Source: Ascaphus truei | Lineage: Eukaryota > Chordata > Amphibia > Anura > Ascaphidae | DNA: 64,000 nucleotides | Direction: 5' to 3' | NCBI GenBank assembly: GCA_036426205.1 | Contig: CM071568.1 | Coordinates: 35,505,623-35,569,622 of the forward strand | Part shown: positions 33,535 to 45,734 of the stretch, one piece after another | How positions within the stretch are numbered: the stretch's first letter is position 1 | How the letters are laid out: each line of letters opens with the position of its first letter | Program-made: the position numbers and the translations under genes | The notes under the pieces: model-generated | What the model was told of the DNA's origin: nothing | The model's input: the letters and a program-made list of their open reading frames with translations, nothing else | Databases searched by the model: none

Positions 33535-34845
33535 CTATGAACATATATGTATTTGCTTACATGAAAAATATGTGTTTATGACATTCCGACGTGTCTCCAC
33601 ACCACAGGCTGCTTGCTCAGTGTCAGCTGGTAAATTTACGGGATGCTCCTCCTCCAAGCCCTGACGTATGTCTGTTTCTAAATTATTGCAGAGTGCCAGA
33701 TTGTGCAAAATGCAACATGCAATTATAATATCAGACACTTTAGCAGGCTTATATTGAAGTGCCCCACCAGTTCTATCTAAAATCTGAATCGTGTTTTCAG
33801 AAGCCCAAATGTCCTCTCTATGATGGATCGTGTAGATATATGTGCCACATTATACCTCTCCTCTGCTTCACATTGAGGGTTTGCCACCGGGGTCAACAGC
33901 CACGGCCTAATTCCGTATCCTGAGTCACCTATAATCCATCGTGCACAAATATGATACAATTTGTGTTAACATTATTACATTCAACAGTTCATAGAAAAAC
34001 AAGAGTTGTTTGTTAACACATCATAATATGTACTCACCCACCAGCCAACCAGGTCCAAAATAGCCTTCTTCAAAAGCATGGAAGACTGATGAGTTTCTCA
34101 GGATAGAGGAATCGTGACTGGAACCAGGGAATTTGGCTACCAAATGCATAATCTTCATCGTGGCATCGCATACCACCTGTACATTCAGGTAATGGTAGTG
34201 CTTACGATTGCGTTAAGCATGCTCACTCTGACTAGGCGGGATCAAAGCAACATGGGTGCAATCTATTGCACCCATCACACATGGTATCCCGGCTATGGTA
34301 TAAAAGCCATTCCTCACTTCCAGCCACTCTGTGTGCTCTGTAGGAAAATGAATATAATTCCTAGCGCGTCAATTCAGTGCACATAGAAACTGGGTAAAGG
34401 CCCGCGAGAATGTAGATTGCGAGACCCCGCCCACTATGCCCACAGTTGTCTGGAATGACGCGGAAGCAAGATAATGTAGTGAGCACAGCATTTTAACAAG
34501 CCCACGGACTGCACAACCTCTGGCTGTCACAAAATCTAAATCTCCCCGTATCTCTTCATAAAGAGCTAAGATTGCTGCTGAATTCAAACGATACCGATTT
34601 ATAATCTCCTCCTCACTCATCCCATCTAACATGGTTCTCTCCCTGTACAAATGAGGACGAGGCACAACTTCTCTCCTCTCTCTTCTCCTCAAATCTCCTT
34701 GCCATTTCCCTCGCCCTCTCCCTCTCCTCTCCGCGTCCCTGTCCCTGTCTCTGTCCCTGTCTCTTCCTTGGCCTGTGACATCCTGTCCCTCAGCTAGCCT
34801 CTCCACCAATAGAATCTTCCTCAGTCTCATGAACATTCGTATCAT
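33535..34845 (-). pseudogene. PIF/Harbinger DDE transposase, two exons, broken
   Basis: Exon 1 (34845-34038) starts at an in-frame ATG (MIRMFMRLRK), has an Arg/Asp-rich low-complexity stretch, then a helix-turn-helix-like region (GVSQSTFSRAFTQFL). It then has the first catalytic Asp in GAIDCTH and later PGSSHDSS. An intron (34037-33929) starts GTGAGT and ends AG. Exon 2 carries the second Asp in GDSGYG, the catalytic Glu in RSIIERTFG and the family marker ACCILHNLA. Damage: a TGA near 34369 where CGA is likely ancestral, a TAA near 34215 and a one-base loss in a T run near 33780. Harbinger transposase cuts at the element ends together with the Myb-like protein. All three catalytic residues survive, but the frame does not. 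Confidence 0.85.
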
Positions 34846-34869
34846 TTTCAGGTCTGTAGCTGTCAATGT

Positions 34870-35930
34870 GCAGGTAATTGGCCTGCTTTAAATACCTATG
34901 TGATGATGTCAGGTGACTTGATGAAGTGCAAGGTGTTACATTAACATATCCAAGTAGTTAACTCCAAACGGGTATCCAGTATGAATTAAAAGGATTATTT
35001 TTGTGTGTTCACCAGGCAATCATGATATTTGACAATCATGTAACGTTAAGCTTTGTACAACAATTTATTCACAAGTATTTATGGAATGAGTAATGCATGT
35101 ACCACTTCTGAACGCAACACTCAGTCATCTCATTAGGATACAACCATGACATTGACGTTGAAAAACTACGTTGCAACATGTCTAATTTCGCATGTTATTG
35201 TCACATGTTCACATGAACTAATTGTAATGTGCATATGCATAATTTAATTCCATCAGGATAGTTGCTATTGATTATGTTTCAATCGTCTAAAAATGATTAA
35301 CTATTATAGATCTGTGTATAACTTAGCATGAACTGATTATAATGCATCGTGTACAATGTAAACATGCAATGTTATTGAGTGTCCAATTGCGGACGTCATC
35401 AAAAGAGGGAGATCACAAAGTATATGTAAACATGAAAACAAACAGCTACATTTACATTTGATCATGCGTTACACATTCAAAGCATTCTCTAATGTATACC
35501 AACATTACTATACGCTGGATCTGTTAGATGTGTGAAATCTGTTACATCATATAATAATTTGAAACACACTTAAGTAACATGTTTCATATTATGTGACCTA
35601 TGCCTTTAAGAGTTTACTATAGGAGTTTACCTTGACACATCATAACATTAAGACTAATGTGACACGCAAATCATCATAACATAGAAAAGTACAATGTTCT
35701 GCCAATAATAAATCACATCGACACTGTAATGCCAAGCACATTTTTATTATGAGCAATAGAATGTAAACACTCCTATAAAGTTATAAGTCCCCGCTCCATT
35801 GACTGATTGATGTAGAGATGAGCAATTTTTTCTAAGTGCCGTCCCGGCAACCTTGCCGATCCTTCTCCCCTCCAACTTGCCAACTTTAGTTGGCGGGACA
35901 AATTGCCGATGAAATCTCCATTTTTGAGTG
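34870..35930. other. AT-rich Harbinger right flank, no gene seen
   Basis: Nothing assignable until the right subterminal region (about 35930-36154), which has repeated GCCGATAAG and GTGCCGA motifs and mirrors the left end of the 12375-16647 element. Confidence 0.45.
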
Positions 35931-36157
35931 CAGATCAGCACCGTTAACTTGACCGGGGCTACTAGAATACAGCCGATTTCAAAAAGTGCCGAAAAGTGCC
36001 GATAAGTGGGTTATCGGCAGACGTATGTCGATAAATTTTTATCGGGAAGAAAAATGCCGATTTTGACCACTTATCAGCGCTTACTGAATCTCAAATGCAA
36101 TTTTGGCGGGAAAATGCAGATAAAAGCCTTATCGGCGCTTACTGCATGAGGCCCTAG

Positions 36158-37050
36158 GTCTGTGTGTGTGTCCAACACTGGATTCAGACCTGGTACCTAC
36201 AACCCTTGTACTTAAGGAGCTGCACTGCTAAATTTAGCCAGTGCCTCTACCTCCTTGAGAGAGGCTGTTTACCCATAACAATTGTGCAGGGCTCTGCCAA
36301 TCTTTTCCCTCCCCTAGGGGAGTGGATGGGAGACTATACCCCTTACTCCACCAGGGAGTAAGGGAAGAGCAAGGACTGCTTCATGGCCCCTTGGCCAGGA
36401 GTGGATGTTCAGGGTACATCCTGAGGGTGAAGCCCCATAGAAGTGATCTCTGATGTGTATGCTGTACCTACTGAGTGTGCTGTCAGAATAAAGTGATCCC
36501 GTTCAAAGATATCATCCTGCCTGAGACTATAATCTGTAAGGGGTAGGGGAAGTAGTTCTCCTGCAGGGATTGTCCCCACATCCCTGGGGCCCTCAAGAGA
36601 TTGAGGCACTGTCACTGTGAGAAATAATCAGTTACTACCCCAGAAGCCTGTCCTGTTCTCCTCGACAACAACACAGAAGACTCTGATCGACTGTGAGCCA
36701 GCACATATGCACCACACCACACCACACTGTGTAATGGCAAAATCTCCCAAACAGGGGGGGAAACACCGTTACAAATACATAGTTGCATTACATGAACAGA
36801 GTTTATACAATCAATTTACAGACATTTCATGGACAGCTATAGAAATTATTATGTGCATATGCAGTATTCGACAATTAATGATAACTACTCGCCCGTCACG
36901 AGTGGATTTTGGCCGCTGGCGAGCCGTGCTGCGGCTCTAAGAATTCCCCATGCTCGCGCCAATTTAAAAAAAAATATATAATAATCCCCTCCCTGATTGG
37001 TGTTATGCGGGGAAGAGGGCTGGCTGGCAGCTCTGGGTCAGCCCCAACCC
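36158..37050. other. No gene seen; repeat-like
   Basis: Mixed-composition sequence with no confident element ends or coding region. Confidence 0.35.
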
Positions 37051-37059
37051 CCCTGCCCC

Positions 37060-38130
37060 TGATCCCGTTTGGTATGTAGGCTTACGACGCTTTGGCCAAA
37101 GGGTTTAACTAAAAAAACAAGTAATTACTATTATTATTCAAGTATTTAAACTTTATACTCATTACCATATATGTTTTGTCAATTTGATATAGCAATGGGC
37201 ACCCCTGTCTTCTGTTGTATACATTTGCCATGCTCAGTAGCACTCATTTTGGCATAAATATATATTCATGATGTGGTGGATGTAGGAGTTTGAGCTTTCT
37301 GGGAATATGTGTGTTTATAAAGAATGATTTGCAGGAATTATTCCAACAAATTAAACTATAGTCATAAGTGATTGAAATTAAAACAGAAATTACTCGCCTT
37401 GTAGAGTGGGCTGCATACCTAGAGGAAGAAAGAGACAAATGGTCAGACTTCCAAAAAAACTTATTTCATAAAATAAAATATCACAAAACCAAAATACAAA
37501 ATCATCTGCAGGATCTTGATAACAGAGGAACAATATCAGAATCAGTCGGGTGCCAGAGTCAGTGGACCGAGAAAAGCTGGAATTATATTTACAGAGACTG
37601 GTCACTGAAATAACTGGAGCAGACGATTATAGTTGAAAACTTGACAGAGCACACAGAGCTTTAAAGCTTAAACCAGTGGCAACTGAACTTCCCTGAGATA
37701 TAATAGCACAGATTCATTATTTCCAAGATAAAGATAGTGGGATGAAGAAATCCAGAAATCTGAAAACTATACCATTTGAAGCTATAGACCTGAAAATATT
37801 CAATGAACTTTCCAGAAGAGAGGATTCAAAGAAATCACTGCACTTCTGCAACAAAATAACATCAAGAATAAATGTGGGTTTCCCTTTAAATTGCTTGCAA
37901 TGCATCAAGGGAAGCCATATGGATTAAAACAAGTTGATGATTTCAAAGGACTCTGTCAGACAATAGGCATACCTTCTATGGATCTGAAGGAGAGCTCTCT
38001 GATGGCAGGCTCTCCAGAGAGATTTTGTTCAAGCCAAAAAAGACAGAGATGGATGTTAGTCAGAAGGCACAGACTTGGAGCACTGCAGGCAAAAACAGCA
38101 AGTGTATGGTGGAGAAACCAAACTGACTAA
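37060..38130 (+). pseudogene. Old L1-like 5' leader and ORF1 fragment
   Basis: The leader (37078-37220) resembles 48165-48300 (GCTTTGGCCAAAGGGTTTAAC). Downstream, in broken frames, are ORF1-like pieces: coiled-coil sequence at 37368-37540, LELYLQRLVTEITGADDYS and KLDRAHRALKLKPVATELP near 37570-37700, and a FPFKLLAMHQGKPYGLKQ segment near 37885. These match the order of an L1 ORF1 RRM and C-terminal domain. Several stops and shifts mark it as long dead. Confidence 0.6.
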
Positions 38131-38900
38131 ATTATATCAAGGATGCAACACAAAAATAATTTAAGGTTACCTAAATGGGGTATTAATGGCAAATTCTGAT
38201 AGATTATGTTTGGATTCAATAGTTCTGAAAAACTTACTTGGATTGATGTTAAAGTTGTCTCTCTACAAAGAAAATTCTATACACTTAATATGAACAATAA
38301 GACAACAATTGCAAATAAAGCAAATTCATCATTTATATCTTCAGTATTTGATAGATGTAAAGATTAAGCTAATATAGGCTTATAATATTTTAATACAGCT
38401 CAACCCCATTATAGCGTGATTCCGAATTAGAAAATGTACCTTTCTTAATTTCCGTGGCTGAGGACGCGACCCAGCTCCTCTGACACACATGAGACTGACT
38501 TGGAAGCGGTGCCGCGTGAATTAGGTCGGCTGTGGGTTGTTTTTTTTATTTTTTATTATATCCAAATCTTTATTGCTAATGGACAAAATATACATTAAAG
38601 TATACACCAGAGGTGAGCAAACCTTTTATGCTGAGCCCCCCTTTTCATTCATGAAATTTCTCGGCCCTCCCTGCCGGATGTAATCAATCACATGAAAGGA
38701 AAAAAACCTTTATTAAAAGGAATACAATGTAAATACAAATATAGCTCAGCCCCATTATAGCGCGGTCCTCGGGGGCCACCCGATCTGACCCGTGCTATAA
38801 CCGTGGTCGTGCTAATTTTTTTTTAAATGGCCGCCGCACGCCTGATCGGGAGGAGGGGTGAAGTGGGAAGAGGTGGAGTGAGGCTCAGGCAGCCACCGAA

Positions 38901-39007
38901 CTTCCCCCAGCATTCCCCTTGCACTTCCCCCAGCATTCCCCTTGCACTTCCCCCAGCATTCCCCTTGCACTTCCCCCAGCATTCCCCTTGCACTTCCCCT
39001 AGCAGCC
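38901..39007 (+). repeat. 23-bp minisatellite, about 4.5 copies
   Basis: The unit CTTCCCCCAGCATTCCCC plus TTGCA repeats without change from 38901 to 38992 and then breaks off. The Gly/Cys-rich minus frames here are artefacts. Confidence 0.9.
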
Positions 39008-39269
39008 TCACTTCTACCAGCACCGATACCCTCCCTCCTCCCCCAATCCCTGCACCGATCCCCCCAGCCCTGCACTGATCCTCCCTGCCAGCAGCCCCGC
39101 ACTCCAGTCCAGAAATGACCCCCCCCCCTTGCTAGCAGCCTGGCACCGGTTTCCCCCCCACCAGCAGCCCCGCACCCCTCACTCCAGGACCGCACCAATA
39201 TCCCCCCAGCCCCGGTCCCTGCAGGCAGCCCCCGATGCCCCAGTAGCTGACACTGGGGGTAGGGGGCGG

Positions 39270-39440
39270 GGGGCTTTGAGTGCAGTGTGTGCAGTGTGCT
39301 GTGAGTGTGGGCTTTGAGTGCAGTGTGTGCAGTGTGCTGTGTGTGCTGTGAGTGCAGTGAGTGTGCACAGAGTGCTGTGAGTGTGTGCAGTGTGCTGTGT
39401 GCGTGTGCAGTGTGTTGTGAGTGTGTGCAGTGTGTGCAAA
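39270..39440 (+). repeat. GTGCAGTGTGCTGTGAGT-type tandem repeat
   Basis: Degenerate tandem units of about 11-18 bases built on GTGCAGTGTG and CTGTGAGTG. The His/Thr-rich minus frames are artefacts. Confidence 0.8.
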
Positions 39441-40184
39441 AACAACACATACACTCAATCACAACCAACACAGGCACAACACAAACACTCAATCACACCA
39501 CACACAGAAAGACACAACACACAATCATAAGTCACAGACTTTCACCTGGAGGGGGGGAGGAAGTACTATTGTAAGCCTGTTCCTGTCCTGTTCCTGTACC
39601 CCATGCTGCTTAAAACTTGAACGGGTAACACAGGAGGAGGGGAATGTCTGTGTGCAGGAAAGGAAAGCTCTGCCCCCTCTGACACAGACAGAGCAGAGAA
39701 GCAGTCTCAGAAGGGAGTTTTTGCCACCCGTGCACAGCTCTGCCCACCCCCAGGTTTCCCCACACACAGCCCGTGCCCCCTCTAAATTATCTTGCGCCCC
39801 CCAAGGGGGCGCGCCCCCCAGTTTGCGCACCGCTGGTAAAAACTATTAAGAATTATCATGTCTTTTTTTTCACCACCTCTTCTCTGTTTGCTTTTAGCTT
39901 TTAAACTGTTCCAGCAGTGGCAGTTAAATTATTCACCAACCAATGAGATTAACCTCGCTGTCACTAAAATTTAAGGTATGCTATTATGCTCAGCACAACT
40001 TGATTGTCGGGCTGCACCAATTAGGCAGCATCAGATTTATCTTAGCACAAGCACTGTGTGAGGAACAACATACTGTACAACTTCACTAAGTCCTAAGGTT
40101 GCCTCTGAACACACGGGTTGAGTATCTCTGTGTGTTGGGACAAAGCATAAATTGCTTAAGGAACTGTGACCGCAATATAGAGAG

Positions 40185-40650
40185 CATTAGGAATGGCATA
40201 TGGATGCACCAGGTAATTTTTGGCAGAAGCTGGTTTTCCCTCCGTCTGTTGTGTCTCTATCCCACATGAATAGCCATGCCGGGGCAGCCTTTATCCCTGC
40301 AAGCAGTCTGTTTTTTCTATTGTTTTTTTTCTTTTTTTCTATTTTTTCAATTTTTTTTTATTTCTTTTACATTTCGGGGAGAAGAGGTTATCTCCCCTAT
40401 AGAGTGTTTGAGCTGCGGACGGTGGACCCCTAGACGTTTACACCTTATCAAGAAGGGGACACAGGGGTTCCCTGAGTGTGGTAATATTTTTCCATATTTT
40501 CTCTCATTTTTCCAGCATTAGCATTAGTCTTATTTCAGAGAGCGCCCGGGTACCTTTTGTCTCTAGCAGTCTAAAGAGCCTTAGGAATGGCATATGAAGG
40601 CAGCAGGTAATTTTCGGCAGCAGCTAGTTTTCCCTCCCTCCCTCCGTGGT
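40185..40650 (+). repeat. Direct repeat pair about 386 bases apart
   Basis: GGAATGGCATATG, GGTAATTTT and TTTTCCCTCC recur in the same order near 40191-40245 and 40577-40635. This could be a decayed tandem duplication or element end. Confidence 0.5.
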
Positions 40651-41015
40651 GTCGGATCCCCACGAAACTGCTCCGGGAAAGTGGCAAGACACACACAACA
40701 CACACACTGTCCCTTTAAGGGAGCTGGCTCTTGCGCTGACCTGTCAGCCAGAAGCTGAGAGCTGAAGCGGGGAGACAGCTGGTAGCTGCCAGAAACCAAG
40801 CAGAGGATGAGATAGCTATCAGGTGCCAGGTGGGTAAATCGTGCATGCGTCGGGTTGCCCCTGCGCTGCTATGTCTGGGAAATCTGGGAGAGTGATCTCA
40901 GCTCTCCCCTTCCAGCAGACGCGGAACCCCTGATCACGGTGGCCATTTTATTCTGCGATCCCGATTATAACGCAATCTCATTATGTTGACCCCGAGCACC
41001 GTGTTATAAGCACCA

Positions 41016-41375
41016 ATGGCCATACACACTGTGGGCAGCGCTGTTACACACTTTGGGAATGGGGGTGCTGTTGATGACATTGGGTGGTTCGGTGACAGGG
41101 CACCTCATTACTTTGGGGGAACTTCCCAGGTGGTGGGCTTACACTGTGGGGGTATTGTGTGGGTTTGGCCCTGTATGGCCTTGTTAATTCCAATTTTATT
41201 AGTTATATGCCAGTAAATATGTTAGCCATATTGTGTATGTGTGTTATTATCTGTTACTGGTGGGTTCCTGTGAGAGGTTATCCTACTGCGTTAGGATCTC
41301 GCTTAGGTGGAGGTGCTGCATACTAATGAACGTGATAACCCCAGGCTCCCAGTGGTGGAGGATCAGGCTGCCTTT
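41016..41375 (+). repeat. LTR-like dispersed repeat, copy 3
   Basis: Same order of shared strings as 6961-7310, including ACTTTGGGGGAACTTCC, TAGGTGGAGGTGCTG and CCCCAGGCTCCCAG. It is diverged and has no coding part. Confidence 0.5.
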
Positions 41376-41787
41376 GAAAAAAGAATAATTAAATCCTTAC
41401 GTTTTTCAATCTCAAACAAGGTTCTAAGTATGGTCCCACTTATAGTTAATCTGTCAAAACATATCCTCACAGAATCAGAATTCTCTATATTGTCTAAAGG
41501 TTCATTGTTTATACTACTCACCACAAATATTTGTAATTTTGATTTGGAAATGGAACTATTTAAATTCAATCATACTCTTAATAAATAATCTTTTTTCTCC
41601 ACAAGGCTGGTAGAGGGGGAGCAGCAGCCAGCAGCAATCAGATTCCAGGCGCTTCATTTGACACCAAATGTAAGCTAAAGTCCACATTAATATCACTGCC
41701 CAGGAATCAGTTGAGTAGCATATTCAGTAAGCTCATGAAAGAAGATATAGTTTAATATGTAAAAATTAAACACCATTCAGAAAGCTA
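41376..41787. other. No gene seen
   Basis: AT-rich sequence with a 93-codon frame that has no recognisable domain. Confidence 0.4.
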
Positions 41788-42184
41788 CAGATGCAGCAGT
41801 CATTATTAGAACATTTCACTGAGCCATTTTCGTGTGCTCTGCTGTATTCCACGCGGCATTCACGACGCCAATCACAAGAGGCACACCTGTGTTTTCCGCA
41901 GTTGATTTGTTTTCATTTCATGGATTCTGATTTCTTTGGGTGCAATTCTTCGCGTATCCGTGGCAGAAATGAATGAATTGTAATGTGCACAGTACTGTGC
42001 AACTGTGTCAATTTGCAGGTGTTTAAAAACCAGAACACTAAAATACCATTTTCTGCACTCGATAAAAACATTAGTCAACACGCGTCTTAAGGCGGTTAGG
42101 TTGGAAGAAATCACGCACCATGACATGGGTATTCCGAGGTATACAACGCGTGAAATGTTCGAATAATTCAGAATTATACAGGTG
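41788..42184. mobile_element. MITE family B (TA target), both ends present
   Basis: The left end after TA is CAGATGCAGCAGTCATTATT. The right end, reversed, starts CACCTGTATAATTCTGAATT and converges on TTATTCGAACATTTCAC. The body matches 11638-11862 and 55855-56075. It is non-coding. Confidence 0.6.
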
Positions 42185-42282
42185 TATCCACCAATCCTAT
42201 TGGTGGATGTACCATGTGATCAGCCATCAATTTGATTAAGAATGACCTCTTGACTCACATTGATAACATTACATGGTACATA

Positions 42283-42679
42283 CACTGGCGACACACTTTA
42301 TTCGAGCTTGGCTAGTCCCACGAATTCGGGTATACCCGGGTGTATTGAGGTTTGTGACTGTTTTCTGCCCGAGTGCATTGAGTTATTTTCCAAGCAGGGA
42401 TTGAAGCATTTTATTCCCGCTGGCTGCAATACTGCACAGTATATATATATAAACTGCATTACAATTCATGAATTTATGCCATCTGGTAGACACGCGAAGC
42501 ATTGCAGCCTATTAAATCCTAATCATTATCATTTAACAGATCAGCCGCCCATCAGCCAGGCATGAACCCAGGCTGGGAAGGCAAATGCAACGGGGCTTGT
42601 CAGAGGTGAGGAGCGGCGCATTCCAGGTATCTGCCAGGTACATACCGGGTATTTGCTCTAATAAAGTGTGTCGGTGCAG
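42283..42679. mobile_element. MITE with GGCGACACACTTTATTCGAG-type ends
   Basis: TA dinucleotides (42281-42282, 42680-42681) flank ends starting CACTGGCGACACAC and, reversed, CTGCACCGACACAC, which agree over most of 25 bases. It shares end sequence with 25787-26146 and the left end of 52158-52381. Confidence 0.7.
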
Positions 42680-43023
42680 TAAACCAATCAGATTTACTAA
42701 CCTTTTTAGGGTGCTGTGACGTCACCTTAAAGGAAAAGAATGTGATTCCAAAAAATGAATGTGATTCGTTACCGTTAAGATGACATCATAGTTTCCTGGT
42801 ATGGCACCAGTGAGGATAGAAACAGATTGCTGAGCTCCAGTGAGTCTCGATCTGCAAATCAAAATCTTGCTAGAATAAATCAATAAAAAAGAAAACAAAA
42901 AAACACAGTGATCCACAGAGCACCGTGACCACCTATCTGGGAAGCAAAATGGCTGGAACAGCTAAGCAGAAGAGAGCTGAGAAAAATGAGAAGAAAACAG
43001 AATTTCTTAAATCGCCCCCTGTC

Positions 43024-45695
43024 ACTATTGTATTGTATTGTATTGTATTGTATGTCTTCATTTCATGTCATGAATGTACATAGCGCTTCACAGTAGTAAT
43101 ACACGTGGTAATCATATAAATAACAAATAATATAATATAAATAACAGGTCATGGGAATAAGTGCTTCAGACAAACGTAACATTTAGGAAGAGGAGTCTCT
43201 GCTCCGAGGAGCTTACAATCTAATTGGTATGTAGGAGGAAAGTACAGAGACAGTAGGAGGGCATTTTGGTAAGTGCTACTGCAGGGGGCCAAGCTTTATG
43301 TATCATGTGTCTAGTAATATCTACGGTGCTACTCATATGCTTCTTTAAGCAAGTGTGTCTTAAGGTGGGTCTTAAAGGTGGATAGAGAGGATGCTAGTCG
43401 GGTATTGAGGGGAAGGGCATTCCAGAGGTGCGGGGCAGTCAGTGAGAAAGGTTTAAGGCGGGAGAGGGCTTTAGATACAAAAGGGGTAGAGAGAAGACAT
43501 CCTTGAGCAGAACGCAAGAGTCGGGATGGTGCATAGCGAGAAATTAGGGATGAGATGTAAGGAGGGGCAGAAGAGTGTAAAGCTTTAAAAGTGAGGAGAA
43601 TTGCATGTGTGATACGGGATTTGATAAGAAGCCAGGAGAGCGATTTCAGCAGCGGAGACGCTGAGATAGATTTAGGAAATAGAGTGATTCTGGCAGCACT
43701 GTTTCGGATAGATTGTAGGGGAGACAGGTAAGAGACAAGAAGGCCGGACAGCAGGAGGTTACAGTAGTCGAGATGGGAGAGAATGAGGGCCCGAGTCAGA
43801 GTTTTAGCAGTCGAGCAACAGAAGAAAGGGCAAATCTTTGCAATATTGCGGAGGAAAAAGCGACAGGTTTTAGAGACGTTTTGAATGTGAGAAAGGAGTC
43901 AAGTGTTACCCCTAGGCAGTTTGCTTGGGCTACTGGGTGAATGATGGCACTTCCAACAGTAATGTGGAAGGAGGTAGTAAGGCCAGGTTTGGGAGGAAGT
44001 ATGAGGAGCTCTGTCTTTGTCATGTTAAGTTTAAGTCGGCGGAGGGCCATCCAGGATGATATCGCAGAGAGACATTCAGAAGCTTTGGTCTGTACAGCAG
44101 GTGTAAGGTCAGGGGTTGAAAAGTAAATTTGTGTGTCGTCAGCATAAAGGTGATATTAAACCCAAGGGATGTGATTAGGTCACCTAGGGAAAGTGTGTAC
44201 AGAGAAAAGAGAAGAGGTCCCAGGACAGAACCCTGCGGCACCGCAACAGAGAGATCTATGGAGGAGGAGAAGGTGTTAGCAGAAGAGACACTGAAAGTAC
44301 GATGGGAGAGTTAAGAGGAGATCCAAGATAGAGCTTTGTTCCGAATGCCAAGAGTATGGAGAATGTGGAGGAGAAGAGGGTAGTCCACAGTGTCAAATGC
44401 TGCAGAGAGGTCGAGTAATATGAGCAGAGTGTAATGACCTCTGTCTTTGGCAGCATGGAGGTCATTAGTTATTTTAGTAAGGGCTGTTTCAGTCGAATGA
44501 GCAGTATGGAAGCAAAATTGTAGAGGGTCTAGGAGAGAATGGGTGTTGAGAAAGTGGAGCAAGCAAGAGAATACACGACGTTAAAGGAGTTTGGAGGAAA
44601 AAGGCAGGAGGGAGACAGTTCAATAGTTAGAAAGACAGGTAGGGTCAAGCTTGCTGTTTTTGAGTAATGGTATAACGATTGCATATTTGAAGGAGGAGGG
44701 AAAGGTACCAGAATAGAGGGAATTGTTAAATATATGTGTGAGCATAGGGGCTATAGTAGGAACAAGATGTTTTAGGAGATGGGAGGAAATGGGGTCAAAG
44801 GGCAAGTGGTAGAGGGAGAAGAGGAGATCAGTAGTGATACATCCTCCTCTGTGACAGCGGAAAAAGTGTCAAGGAAGGCAGGAGGCGAGTTAGGAAGCAG
44901 TATAGGATGGGAGGAGGAAACAGAGGGGATGTTCTTATGAATGGATTCCATCTTTTCCTTGAAATAGTCAGCAAAGTCCTGAGGTGAAATGGAGGAAGAA
45001 GAGGCAGCTGGGGGTGGTTTGAGTAGAGAGTCAAAGACAGAGAAGAATCGACGTGGGTTCGATTTGTCTGTGTAGATTAGTGAAGTAAAGTAGGTTTATT
45101 TAGCCTGAGAGAGGGCAGAGTTACAGGATAGCATAAATTTGTAGTGAAGGAAGTCTGCGAGAGTGGGAGATTTCCTCCAGAGGCATTCAGAGGAACGAGT
45201 GGAGGAGCACAGCATGCGCGTGTGGGAATTTAGCCAGGGTCTGGGGTTAGAAAGGCGAGGGCAGCAGAGAGAAAGCGGTGCATGTATATCAAGAGAGGAT
45301 GATAAGGCAGAGTTGTAGTTCTTGACCATGTTATCAGGGTCTGTCGCAGAACTGAGTGAGGAGAGGGAGGAGCATAAAGCGGAATCAAAAACGGGTAGAT
45401 TAATAGAGCGCAGGTTTCTGCAGAAACGAGGGGTAGATGGAGATGGAGAAGGGGAGAAACGAGAAAGAGAGAAAATGAGATGAGGTGATGTCAGAGAGAG
45501 GAAAGGGGGAAATGGAGAAATCTGGGAGAGAAACGTTTTTGTGAAAACTAGAACTAGGTAGTGGCCATTCTTGTGGGTGCTAGCTGCAGTCCACTGTTGA
45601 AGGCAAAAGGAAGAGGTTAGAGAGAGAAAGCAAGAAGCCCAAGGGAGAGAGGGGTCATCAATGTGGCAGTTGAAGTCCCCAAGGAGAAGAACATG
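43024..45695 (-). pseudogene. L2/CR1-like LINE ORF2 with 3' pentamer tail
   Basis: On the minus strand, broken frames give the end of the endonuclease (GDFNCHIDD near 45690) and then the reverse transcriptase: IPLLKNSKLDP (near 44650), [12 protein letters not shown] (near 44410, motif A with catalytic Asp), [14 protein letters not shown] (near 44230, motif B) and YADD (44146-44135, motif C). The C-terminus ends LWNALPLNTRL and KTHLKTHLL (near 43400). The 3' UTR contains TTAGATTGTAAGCTCC and ends in ACAAT pentamers (43024-43053), a tail style seen in L2-group LINEs. Frameshifts break the frame at several points. The 5' part is missing and the copy abuts a PLE at about 45700. Confidence 0.8.
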
Positions 45696-45734
45696 GTAAT
45701 TTCAACAGAGATTTCGACAATAATCAACATCTCT

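Larger units (their letters stand above)
22331..36154. mobile_element. PIF/Harbinger DNA transposon, 13.8 kb, with Myb-like, forkhead-like and transposase genes
   Basis: The left end starts GTGCTCTATGCAGTAAGC and the right end, reversed, GGGCCTCATGCAGTAAGC. TAG occurs at both flanks (22328-22330 and 36155-36157), matching the 3-bp duplication of PIF/Harbinger elements. Inside, on the plus strand, are a four-exon Myb/SANT-like gene (22824-27334) and a forkhead-domain ORF (29997-30635); on the minus strand is a two-exon DDE transposase (34845-33535). Transposase plus Myb-like protein is the known Harbinger pair; the forkhead ORF is extra. Two GC-rich MITEs, a PLE end with a hammerhead motif and AT repeats have inserted later, which explains part of the unusual length. 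The transposase is broken, so this copy is no longer self-sufficient. Confidence 0.85.
38608..39835. mobile_element. hAT-like non-autonomous transposon
   Basis: Inverted ends are CAGAGGTGAGCAAACC (left) and, reversed, CAGCGGTGCGCAAACT (right), typical of hAT ends. The flanking 8-mers GTATACAC and GTAAAAAC agree at six of eight positions, as an aged 8-bp hAT duplication would. The interior is GC-rich tandem repeats with no transposase. Confidence 0.6.

Noticed and set aside
38901..39007. CRISPR-like regular repeats
   Set aside because: Units are head to tail with no unique spacers and the context is eukaryotic.
38812..39492. 226-codon minus-strand frame rich in His, Gly and Cys
   Set aside because: Made of the 23-bp minisatellite and GTGCAGT repeats inside a hAT-like element.
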